A stretch of DNA of 64,000 bases from Diplonema papillatum (lineage: Eukaryota > Euglenozoa > Diplonemea > Diplonemida > Diplonemidae), in the NCBI GenBank assembly GCA_030068145.1, contig JAPJBO010000069.1, positions 398,007-462,006 of the forward strand. The letters run 5' to 3'. A program made the position numbers and the translations under genes. The notes under the pieces were generated by a model that did not search any database, was not told where the DNA came from, and saw only the letters and a list, made by a program, of their open reading frames with translations. This document shows positions 9,914 through 19,200 of this stretch, one piece after another. The first letter of the stretch is position 1. Every line of letters begins with the position of its first letter.

Positions 9914-10123
9914 TTGTTTTGTATAAGCACCTGCTTTGTAGGAAATACTTGAGGAGGCGCACCAGCTGCAAAAGATCAAAGGAGGTAAATGTGCTGTAGC
10001 CCCACCCGAAACACAGGTGAATCTGGTCTTGGTTCAACAAAAAAGACCCACTTTGTAGTTGTATTGTTTCTCCCCCTTTAGCCTCCTTCGAAGTAAGCAC
10101 AAGGCAGCCCCTCGAGTATTTTT
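9914..10123 (-). mobile_element. Foldback (MITE-like) element, copy 1 of 6
   Basis: One end reads AAATACTCGAGGGGCTGCC and the other, inverted, AAATACTTGAGG, forming imperfect terminal inverted repeats around about 200 bp with no coding capacity. On its own strand the element ends in GGTGCTTATACAAAA followed by an A-rich run. Internal blocks (GGAGGCTAAAGGGGG, CACTTTGTAGTTGTATTG in inverse) are shared with the copies near 18660, 30286, 30464, 37072 and 56366. This copy abuts the presumed start of the ankyrin gene and may supply its 5' leader. Confidence 0.75.
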
Positions 10124-10449
10124 CACGGCCGGGGCGCGCGGGCGCGCTTTGCGGTGCCCCCAACTCGCGCTGGGGGGAGGTGAAGAGACGGGCGGGTTTC
10201 TCTTGGATCGCGGTTGTCAAACGCAATGCGTTTTAGACCGCTCGCAGCTTTTTTAATGTAATTCTAGTGTTATTTGAGGGTCCGGTGTCTAATGAGAGCC
10301 GCCGGTTGACTATAGAGGCTGGGAGTCGGGTTTCTTGGAAGGGGTGTAGACATAACAGCACACTTTAACCTTGGCTAGCCAGGTTTGTGCGTGTGATCAC
10401 GGTGAAGCTGAGAAGAGCGAGGGAGGTCGACCGGAGTATTGGAGTGGCA

Positions 10450-10730
10450 TCCGCAGGGCTCTCGCAAGGCAAGCTGCAATGCCGGTTGACTGGGGTCCTT
10501 CTGATCTGAAGGCAAGCGCGAAGCGACCAGCCCGGACGGACCAACAAGACGCAAGACCAGGCGACCAAGAGAAGGAGGGGGACGCGACCCAGAGAACCGG
10601 GCTAAGTAGCTTGGAACTATGTGTGATGGACCTTTCTTCGGAGAGGCTCACGCACTAAAAGAGCGACTTATACGCAGGGCTCTCGCAAGGCAAGCTGCAA
10701 TGCCGGTTGACTGGCGTCCTTCTGATTCAA
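10450..10730. repeat. 55-bp direct repeats flanking an insert that carries the UUCG hairpin element
   Basis: A segment of about 55 bp (GCAGGGCTCTCGCAAGGCAA and onward to CTTCTGAT) occurs at 10450-10504 and again at 10675-10730 almost unchanged. The 170 bp between them contain the conserved UUCG hairpin element. The flanking repeats could be an unusually long target-site duplication or a small tandem duplication. Confidence 0.7.
10612..10676 (+). ncRNA. Candidate small structured RNA element with UUCG hairpin, copy 1 of 3
   Basis: The core GATGGACCTTTCTTCGGAGA forms, with the next bases, a six-base-pair stem (CCUUUC/GAGAGG) closed by a UUCG tetraloop. An outer helix can pair GUGUG upstream with the downstream CGCAC. 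The segment continues into CGACTTATACGCA, also shared with the copies at 40268 and 55694. It could be a small RNA gene, a structured RNA relic or the end of a mobile element. Its transcription is not shown by the sequence. Confidence 0.4.
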
Positions 10731-12104
10731 GTTCGGGAATCGTCTAGTCTCGTGAGGTTCACACTTCAAAGGCATGGATTGATTTTTGGAAAAACAGGTC
10801 GTTCGAATGAAACCCGATCTCCAAAAACACGCTCCCTACGGCGTTGCAGCCTTCGCAAGGCATCCGTGGAGCAACCACTCAAGATTGCAAGAACTGAGAT
10901 CTTCTTGATTTCCAACCAGTGTGGGGGGGTCTTTTACGGTCGCTAAACGCGTGCCTATGCGTCCAGACTTGCCTGCACCCCGCTTTTCAGCAGCAATATA
11001 CTAAGTCAATGCGGGAGTGAAAAAGTGCGGGAGTGCAACTCCCGCATTGAGGGAGTGAGGCCGACCGCACAAACAACCGCAAAACCACTCCCGCAATCCG
11101 GAGTGGGAGTCCGGGGTGTGTTTCGTGTGGGATACCGCCCATTTCCTCCTGTGGGGTTTGGTTATTGCTGCATTGGGTCGGCATCATGAAACTGGTTACC
11201 GTCTCGAGTGTTCCCTGCAGGTGCTTGAGCAAAAGAAGAAGGTGAACGCGATAGGCTGACGCCGGATGAGAGACTAACGACGGTCCGTCGCCGTAGACTG
11301 TGTGACAGTGACACAGATCTTTTTCCTTTTTCGGGCAAGCGGCGGTTCAAATTCGACCCGAGGCGCATTCCTTTGCCCACCGGCACGGTTTTTGCAAGCA
11401 AAAGAAAACACGAACGCAGTGATTCCTTTTCACGGCATCTGCGGCCGTGGAGAATGGCAACTACAGTTCTGCACGCGGCGCGGGGGCTTCTGCCGGAACG
11501 TATGTGCAAGCTAGGGTGGGCGGTCCTCTTGTTTCCGGTCGCTTTTCATCCCGATACTCTCACAGTTCCGCTCTGCTGCAGCGCAGCTCAATATCCCAGG
11601 GCCAGGTGATCGGCAATGATGCTGACACCAGAGGAAGCTCGCTGACACCCTTCCTCTCTCGGCTGTGTTTCACACGACAAACCCGCAGAGCTGTTTTGTT
11701 TGTGCGCACGTGTGTAACCCTTGGTTGGTAGTTACAGCACGATATGCTGTCAAGCGTCTATTCGACAAGGGGTTCGTTAGTCTTGTTACCATAAGAAAAC
11801 AGACCGGGCAAGTTCAGAGGGAGCTGTGAACCCAACAGCCCGGAACACGACCGGGGGAAGGAAGAAGACACGCGAAGGTCAGCAGTAGACGTCGGCGACA
11901 AGCAAATGCGAAGGGCTGCTGCGCACGGACGGCACGGGGGTTGTAACTTGCCCGTCGTACTAGACACTAGACACCCTTGCATATATGCGGCTCTTATTTG
12001 CCGATTTGACTGCTGACTTTGCCTCGGGCCAATTCTGACAGACTTCAAGCCACGAGCTAGAGTCTCCTCAACGAATTGTAGCAGCATGGGTGCAGTCAGG
12101 TGGT
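10731..12104. other. Spacer with a dispersed repeat and a small palindromic cluster
   Basis: 10731-10895 is related to 20965-21060 and 30775-30875 (shared blocks around CCAAAAACACGCT, TAGCCTTCAC-type and GGGGCAACC-type stretches). 11005-11115 holds repeated, oppositely oriented GCGGGAGTG/CACTCCCGC motifs that can fold into hairpins. The rest, to 12104, shows no convincing gene. Confidence 0.45.
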
Positions 12105-12290
12105 TTCTCCCTTCCTTCTCTGTGGCCTAAGCAGACCACCCCTTGGTTCCGCATTCTCTCAAGCTTTGGCTGACCAAGCCGCTGCTTGTTTCGATGCACT
12201 TCCCGGCAGCTGCGGATGCGTGTCGCTCGTGGACGCACAACTGCGCGCGCATACAAGCGTCACGCAATTAGCAGATGAAGCGGATCCGTG
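12105..12290 (+). repeat. Dispersed repeat, related in inverse orientation to 51530-51745
   Basis: The blocks GGTTCCGCAT, TGGCTGACCAAGCCGCTG and AAGCGTCACGCAATTAGCAG occur in the same order here and on the minus strand at 51745-51530. The other copy carries extra sequence between the blocks. Both look like decayed copies of one element, possibly retroelement-derived, because the 51 kb copy lies beside a zinc-knuckle-like reading frame. Confidence 0.55.
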
Positions 12291-12341
12291 CCGAGTAGTG
12301 CAGCACGCCGTAGCCTCAGCTTTGGCCAGTGGATAGACCTT

Positions 12342-13470
12342 TCACTTCCAAAACCCGCAGGCTCGGCACTTCTTGTTCCCCTTAAAGTTGAAGATCTTGC
12401 ACTCGCTACAGTACCATCCGCCGTCGCGAGAATACGGATCGAACTCGTTCACACCGAGGCGTGTCTGTGGGTACGTTTGTCATTGCCTTTTGCCATTTTC
12501 AGCCACATGCTCTGGCCCGTATCAGTGCCCGTCCATCACTTGTGGAAGTGGCGGGAGAATTAGTGTAATGAGCAGGCCTGGCCTACTCACTCTGGTAGTA
12601 GCGTTCTTGCCTTATAGCATCGATGTCTTACTCACAGCATTGTTGCCCAGTGCATTGCATTCGTAGTTGGATGTTTCACCCATATCATCGGGAAATGTAG
12701 TTCGATCTTCCGGTATCCTTGTACTCAAAACTTCTTACACCGCCACTAAACCCATTTACCTGGGTTCCGTGTGGGCTACAGCATTGGAGCTTGCACTCTC
12801 GTTGTCATCGTGAGTACCATACTATTGAGACTTCGCCCCCTACAAAAAAAGAAAATAAGACCTTTGAGCACGAAACGCAGGTTTCGGTGTGGTTGACGGT
12901 CTTGCACGGCTGGCAGATCCAAGCGTTGCGCGTCATGACGCCGGGGAGGGCGCGCGTGCGGGGCGCGCTGCAGTTGCGGCAGTGCGTGAATTCGGGGTTC
13001 ATCTTGTTCGGGAAGAGGCACCCCGAGCAGATCCAGCGGGGCATGTTCGGGTCTTCGGTCCCTGGCCGGTGGTGCCCGCAGGAGTCGCACGCGGGCATCG
13101 TCTTCGGCGTGAAGCTGTGGCACTTGACGCACTCCCACAGGCTCCTCGGGCCCTTCGTGCGCAGCCACTTCCGCATCGAATCCGTCAGATACGGCGCGTT
13201 TTCCTGCAGCTCGCGCTGGATCCTCTGCGCGTGGGCGGCGTCCGTCGCGAGGAAGCCGAGCCCCGCCGCAGACGACCCCCGCAGGCCCTTCAACTTCTTC
13301 ACCGAGCTCAGCTCGTGCCCCGGCTCCCGCCAGCCGATGCCAGGGTACGGGCTGTCGACTTCCGGGTCGCTGCTTTCACTCGGCTGCTTCGGCATGTCCG
13401 AGATCCTCCTCCGTTGCCCCGCCCGCAGGGCCCATTGCAGCGCGTCCGGGCTCGCAACCGACCGCAGCAT
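12342..13470 (-). CDS. Protein with four RanBP2-type zinc fingers (two exons)
   Basis: Exon 1 is 13470-12862 and exon 2 is 12464-12342. The intron has donor AAG|GTCTTA and acceptor CCCACAG|ACA, both in phase 0. The spliced product is 243 residues, or 218 if the ATG at 13395 is used. That later start is plausible because the first 25 codons belong to a repeated upstream segment. Four zinc-finger motifs of the W-x-C-x2-4-C...C-x2-C type are visible: WECVKCHSFTPKTMPACDSC, WICSGCLFPNK with its CRNC, WICQPCKTVNHTETCVSC, and, encoded by the short last exon, WYCSECKIFNFKGNKKCRAC. Such fingers bind single-stranded RNA, ubiquitin or Ran in other proteins; which applies here is unknown. The reading of exon 2 rests on a fourth complete finger and a matching splice phase. 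Confidence 0.8.
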
Positions 13471-14260
13471 CGTGTGCCTGCTGCTTCCTTCGGTGGCAAA
13501 CGGCAGGCCGCTCTCTCTTTGCGTCTGTCCTGTCTAGGGTGTGCACGTTGCGTCCACCTAGTCCCCCCGCCCACCACCACCCCTTCCTGGTTTTAAGTCG
13601 TTTGGGCAGGTGCTGGTCCCCCAGTCACTTTTGTCAGACAGTGTTCTGCAGGGCTTTCCCTTTCTCCGGAGGTGCAGCTCTGTTTTGCCGCCGGTTCTGC
13701 TTTTCGATGAGTTGTTGGCATGTCCGACACCCTTCTCCGTTGCCCTTCCCGCAGGGCTCGTTGCATAGCGTCCTGACTCGTAACCGACCGCAGCATCGTG
13801 TGCCTGCTGCTTCCTTCGGTGGCAAACGGCAGGCCGCTCTCTCTTTGCGTCTGTCCTGTCTAGGGTGCACGTTGCGTCCACCTAGTCCCCCCGCCCACCA
13901 CCACCCCTTCCTGGTTTTAAGTCGTTTGGGCAGGTGTTGGTCCCCCAGTCACTTTTGTCAGACAGTGTTCTGCAGGGCTTTCCCTTTCTCCGGAGGTGCA
14001 GCTCTGGGTCTGCTTTTCTATGGGTTGTTGGCATGTCCGACACCCTTCTCCTTTGCCCTGCCCGCAAGGCCCGTTGCAGCGTCCGGGCTCGCTACCGACC
14101 GCAGCATCGCTCTCTTCCGTCTATCGTGTCTAGGGTGTGCACGTTGCGTCCACCTTCTACTCCCTTCCCCACCACCCCTTTCTGGTTGTAGGTCGTTTAG
14201 GCGGGAGTTCGTCCCCCAGTCACCTTTTGCCAGGCAGCGTTCTCTGCAGGTTTTCGATGG
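13471..14260. repeat. Large direct repeats of the zinc-finger gene's 5' end
   Basis: The gene's start region (13421-13470) and its upstream flank recur as partial copies beginning near 13749 and 14061, about 328 and 311 bp apart. Each contains GACCGCAGCATCG (the inverse of the gene's first ATG), CTGTCCTGTCTAGGGTG, a TTCCTGGTTTTAAGTCGTTT-type block and TCTCCGGAGGTGCAGCTCTG. The third copy is the most decayed. Confidence 0.85.
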
Positions 14261-15420
14261 GTTGCTTCGACATGTCCTGCTAGACAGCGTTCTGCAGGGT
14301 TTTCACTATCTCCGGAGGTGCTGCTCCCTTTTGCCGCCGGGTCTGCTTTTCGCTGGGTTGCTTCCGCATGTCCTGCTAGACAGCGTTATGCAGGGTTTTC
14401 ACTATCTCCGGAGGTGCTGCTCCCTTTTGCCGCCGGGTCTGCTTTTCGCTGGGTTGCTTCGGCATGTCCTGCTAGACAGCGTTCTGCAGGGTCTTCACTA
14501 CTATCTCCGGAGGTGCTGCTCCCTTTTGCCGCCGGGTCTGCTTTTCGCTGGGTTGCTTCCGCATGTCCTGCTAGACAGCGTTCTGCAGGGTTTTCACTAC
14601 TATCTCCGGAGGTGCTGCTCCCTTTTGCCGCCGGGTCTGCTTTTCCCTGGGTTGCTTCGGCATGTCCTGCTAGACAGCGTTCTGCAGGGTCTTCACTACT
14701 ATCTCCGGAGGTGCTGCTCCCTTTTGCCGCCGGGTCTGCTTTTCCCTGGGTTGCTTCGGCATGTCCTGCTAGACGGCGTTCTGCAGGGGTTTCACTATCT
14801 CCGGAGATGCTGGTCTGCTTTTCGCTGGGTTGCTTCCGCATGTCCTGCTAGACAGCGTTCTGCAGGGTTTTCACTATCTCCGGAGGTGCTGCTCCCTTTT
14901 GCCGCCGGGTCTGCTTTTCGCTGGGTTGCTTCGGCATGTCCTGCTAGACAGCGTTATGCAGGGTTTTCACTATCTCCGGAGGTGCTGCTCCCTTTTGCCG
15001 CCGGGTCTGCTTTTCGCTGGGTTGCTTCGGCATGTCCTGCTAGACAGCGTTCTGCAGGGTCTTCACTACTATCTCCGGAGGTGCTGCTCCCTTTTGCCGC
15101 CGGGTCTGCTTTTCGCTGGGTTGCTTCCGCATGTCCTGCTAGACAGCGTTCTGCAGGGTTTTCACTACTATCTCCGGAGGTGCTGCTCCCTTTTGCCGCC
15201 GGGTCTGCTTTTCCCTGGGTTGCTTCGGCATGTCCTGCTAGACAGCGTTCTGCAGGGTCTTCACTACTATCTCCGGAGGTGCTGCTCCCTTTTGCCGCCG
15301 GGTCTGCTTTTCGCTGGGTTGCTTCGGCATGTCCTGCTAGACGGCGTTCTGCAGGGGTTTCACTATCTCCGGAGATGCTGCTCCCGCCGGGTCTGCTTTT
15401 CGCTGGGTTGCTTCGGCATG
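14261..15420. repeat. Two-level minisatellite of 96/99-bp units (two hexamers)
   Basis: Twelve units begin with TAGACAGCG or TAGACGGCG at 14281, 14377, 14473, 14572, 14671, 14770, 14849, 14945, 15041, 15140, 15239 and 15338. Unit lengths are 96, 96, 99, 99, 99, 79, then 96, 96, 99, 99, 99 and about 83. Diagnostic variants (TTATGCAG in unit 2, the extra ACT in units 3-5, GACGG and AGATGCTG in unit 6) recur in the same order, so a six-unit block of 568 bp was duplicated. The unit matches a collapsed version of 13635-13728 and contains GCTTCGGCATGTCC, the inverse of the gene's second ATG region (MPKQPSE). Confidence 0.95.
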
Positions 15421-15500
15421 TCCGAGACCGTTCTCCTTTCCCAGGCCCATCGCAGCCCGGGCTCGCCACCGACCGCCAGCCGCAGCAGTGCAGCGCCTCG
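15411..15500. repeat. Last copy of the zinc-finger gene's 5' segment, at the far edge of the minisatellite
   Basis: GCTTCGGCATGTCCGAGA and the following GGGCTCGCCACCGACCG match 13390-13470 at the start of the zinc-finger gene. The minisatellite is therefore bracketed by gene-derived sequence on both sides. Confidence 0.75.
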
Positions 15501-15849
15501 TGCGGAACTTTCTGTCCCTCCCCCCTCTCGGCTCCCGCCGACGGCGAAAAAAGGAAACGGTTGCGTGATTCTCGACCCGGCCGGCCCAGGGCAGGGCGCC
15601 GGGGTCTGAGCAAGCTGAGAGCAGTGGCTAGACGATGACCGTGATACGGCAAAGGGCGGGGCAAAGCCTACACCGGACGTACAATCTAACGTCTAACGAG
15701 TCCTGGACTGAGTCGGTCTACCCTGCTGGTAGGCTGCAGATAGGCTGTGATTGCCAGTGATACCTTATGGTTAGAATGCAGACGCTTGCACTCATTCAAA
15801 TCGTCGTCTTCGCACTGTGATAGACTGCAGCAGTGAGTGGCGGCCGCCC

Positions 15850-16205
15850 GGCAGCGAAGCCAGGATGAAAGCCACCTGCCGCAAGAGCTGGGCAAGGCTA
15901 CGCTATTTGTGCTGGAATTGCCGCGGGTGCTGAGGCTTTGTCCACCAACTGTGTTCGCTGGCAGGTTTAGATAATATTAGCATCCCTTGTTTCTAACGTA
16001 CTCAGTACGTATCGAGGCTATTTCTCTGCGCTGCCTCAGAAGTGTTGCTATTGGGCAATTTGCGTCCCTGCTGCCATCTTTAGATGTTGTCCGTTTCACA
16101 CAAGGCTTCAGACGTATCAGTGTCCGTTAGACCGCCAGCTCGTGAGGGAGGACTCTGCCGACTCAGGACACATGCGGGATGCCAGGCTCGGGTCCAGATT
16201 GAAGG
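15850..16205 (-). pseudogene. Broken copy of the 3' end of the helical-repeat gene
   Basis: 15850-15900 (GCCACCTGCCGCAAGAGCTG) matches 16395-16445 of the gene's last exon. 16090-16205 carries CACAAGGCTTCAGAC and GCTCGGGTCCAGATTG, matching 16445-16505. The two halves keep gene order and orientation but are separated by about 185 bp of unrelated DNA. This is a decayed partial duplicate just downstream of the gene. Confidence 0.6.
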
Positions 16206-16256
16206 TGTCGTGAGCCGCGGCTGTTCTTCTACTTCCCGCAATATGATTCATCGCCG

Positions 16257-19200
16257 TCACACCAGGGAGCCCCTGCTACACGTCAACAGCAGAGCGAGCG
16301 CTTTTTCCCACGCCGCCTGCAGCTCCCGCCGCACGCTGTTCGACGGCTGGACCGCGATTCCATCCAAGATGCCATCCGGAAGCTCTTCGCCGGAAGCAAG
16401 CGACGCCAGGACAAAAGGCACCTGCCGCAAGAGCCGGGCGAGATCCCCGCACAAGGCTTCGGACACGCCGTCGTCGGCTACGGCGGCCCGGGTCCAGTCT
16501 GCGAGGAAGGCGAGGAGAAGGGAGCGCTGCTCACCAGGAACGCAGGACGGGCAGTGCTCGACTGCTAGGGCGATCACACCGACGCAGAGCAGCTGCCGGG
16601 AGGGGGGAGTCCCCGGGTTGTAGAGGACGCGGAAGGCGGCGGGGACGAGCGCAGGGACCGCGAGGCAGGTCGTGTAGACCCGCAGGTCCGGCAGGAGCTC
16701 GAAGCAGTCGGCCAGCACGCCCTCAGCCCCGCCCAGCTGGGCCAGGCACTGGACCGTCGACCGCAGCCTGCTCGCCACCGGCGCTGCGACGCCACGCAAC
16801 GGCACGCAGCCGACCAGGTTCTGGATGATCCCGACGCACTGTGACCGCGTTATGCGGTTCGCAGGACCCGACCCGACGACACTCGCCTGCCACCCGGCCG
16901 CTGCCGTTGCGAAGTAGTCGACGGCGGCGAGGAACGCCGCGAGGTGCGGCTCCGTCGTGAACACGGCGGACCGGACGCTGAACAGAATCGCGACCAAATA
17001 CCCGCTGGTGGTCACCTCCGCGTCGCTGGTCGGTGCCGACAGCAGGTACTTGAGCTCGAGGCCCGGTTTGACGGCGGCCGCTTCGTTCTCGGAAGGCCAC
17101 AGCGCGGACAGAATCTTGACGTGATTCACCTCCGGGCGCGTGTCGAGGTCGCGAATATCCACCGGGAACCCGTGCAGCCTCGGCTCCTCGGCGAGGAAGT
17201 ACTGCGGGAAGACGGCGCGGAGCTGCCGCTCTAACCGAGCAACGGGCTCCCTTGTAGCCGGATCGTCCATCAGCTGCGCGCTTTCACGGAGCAGCAGCTT
17301 CAGCGGAGCCCTGCAGAGCTCTTCGTACATGTTGCCCTTCTCATCCGGCCCTGTGGCCTGGTCGAGGAGCGCGTTGAAGACCGACGACGCCAGGGCCGCC
17401 GCGACGTAGACTGTGCCCCGATGGGCGCCGGTTGCGACCGCCTTCTCGATCCTGCTGCGCACCTCGCACGCGGGCAGGGGCAGCCTTCCCCGCAGCCTCT
17501 CGTTCAACGCGTCCCACGCCCCCGCCGCCGCCTTGATCAGCCGCAGGTCCCCCCGCTGGAGTGCCTGCCGGTCGAGCCACTCGAAAAGAAGCGCCGGGGG
17601 CCGGTCATAGTCACCGGCACAAACCTATGGGTTGTTTTTCGTAATAACAATTAATTGTAAATTCGAAAGAGAGCGCTGGCAGCGTGTTGGGAGGAGACTA
17701 TCATGTTCACCCACTAGCAGGCTAACTTCCCCGGCACGTACAAACCAACATCGGGCCTGTTCTTTTTTTTGGTACCAGCAAGCTTGCGGCTGGTAGCCCT
17801 TCAATGTCAGAGGTGCAGTAGGGGGTTGTTTAGGGGGTGCGTGTTTGGTCGACGCTGTCGTTTCGGTGGCTCGGGTGGGTCCTGGCTGAACACCGCGGCT
17901 TGTATCACATGAGCCGGCTCTGCTTTCCAGCGCTCCTTTCCGCCCGGCGCCGTGGCCTGGTCAGTCGAGCAGCGCGTTGAAGACCAACGACGCCAGGGCC
18001 GCCGCGACGTAGACTGTACTGCTGGGCCCCGGTTGCGACCGCCTTTTCTTGCCTTCTCGATCCTGCTGCGCACCTCGCACGCGGGCAGGAGCAGCCTTCC
18101 CGCAGCCTCTCGTCCAACGCGTCCCACGCCCCCGCCGCCGCTTTGATCAGCCGCAGGTCCCCCCGCTGGAGTGCCTGCCGGTCGAGCCACTCGAAAAGAA
18201 GCGCCGGGGGCCGGTCATAGTCGCCGGCACAAACCTATGTTGCGTTTTGTTTTGTTTTAGGAAAGTCTTCTCTGGCGAACCCTGCAGGAAGAAAAGCCAA
18301 GACTCCGCAAGTTCGGGTGGTGGATCCCGTGCCTGTTGCAAACGAACGCGAGCGTACACAATGGAACGCCAACAAAAATGGTGCATAAAAATACCTGGTG
18401 GTTTTCCAAAGTGCTCTTCACGGCCATACGCAAGATGTGCTCCACCATCGGCAGGGATACATCAATCTCGCTCAGCTCGACTGAGGTCAAGAACTCGAGT
18501 ACCTGTAATTTGCCTTGTTCTTCGTTGTGTACACAAGGTAGAAACCTCTCTCTGGGGACTCTGGGGAGGTTTCCTGCGTACTAGCACGCTTTTGCTGTCT
18601 TCGTTTTCTCCTTCATTGTTTCGGAAAATGCTCCCGTCAGTACAAATGTGCCATCAGTACAATACTCGAGGGACTGCCGGTGCTCATTTCGACGGAGGCT
18701 GGAGGGGGAGAAAACAATACAACTACAAAGGGGGTCGTCTTCCTGTTGAACGCTTACGCCCGCCACTAAAACCCAGAGGTACCTGTGTTTCGTGTGGGCT
18801 ACAGCACATTCACACCCTTTGATCTTGGAATATTGTTGCGATAGTGGGGAGTCGCCGGCATGCCGATGAGCTCCATACTATGCATTTGATCTTGCGCAAC
18901 TGGCAGTCTCCTCAAGTATTTCCTACGAAGCAGGTGCTTATACAAACCCTGCTCTAACAGCATGCACAAAAGGAAAACCCCCTCCCCCCCCGCCTCACAA
19001 GTCAAACGGAGACTTCAAAAACCCGGCCGCTTAAAGGGGGGGTCGAATAATAACACTTGTGTTATTATTCGATGTATCGAATACTAAAAGAGTTCCGGGT
19101 AGCCGAACAGTAGCAGGATCAAGTAGTGGTAGTGTTTTTAGACAACCAGACGCGTGTCAAATAACTGTTATTATTCGACCCCCCCCCCCTTTACTACGAG

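Noticed and set aside
13539-15638. Long plus-strand open frame of 699 codons
   Set aside because: It is open only because the minisatellite unit length is a multiple of three; the translation is a Leu/Cys-rich repeat with no domain, and the minus-strand repeat frames are open for the same reason.
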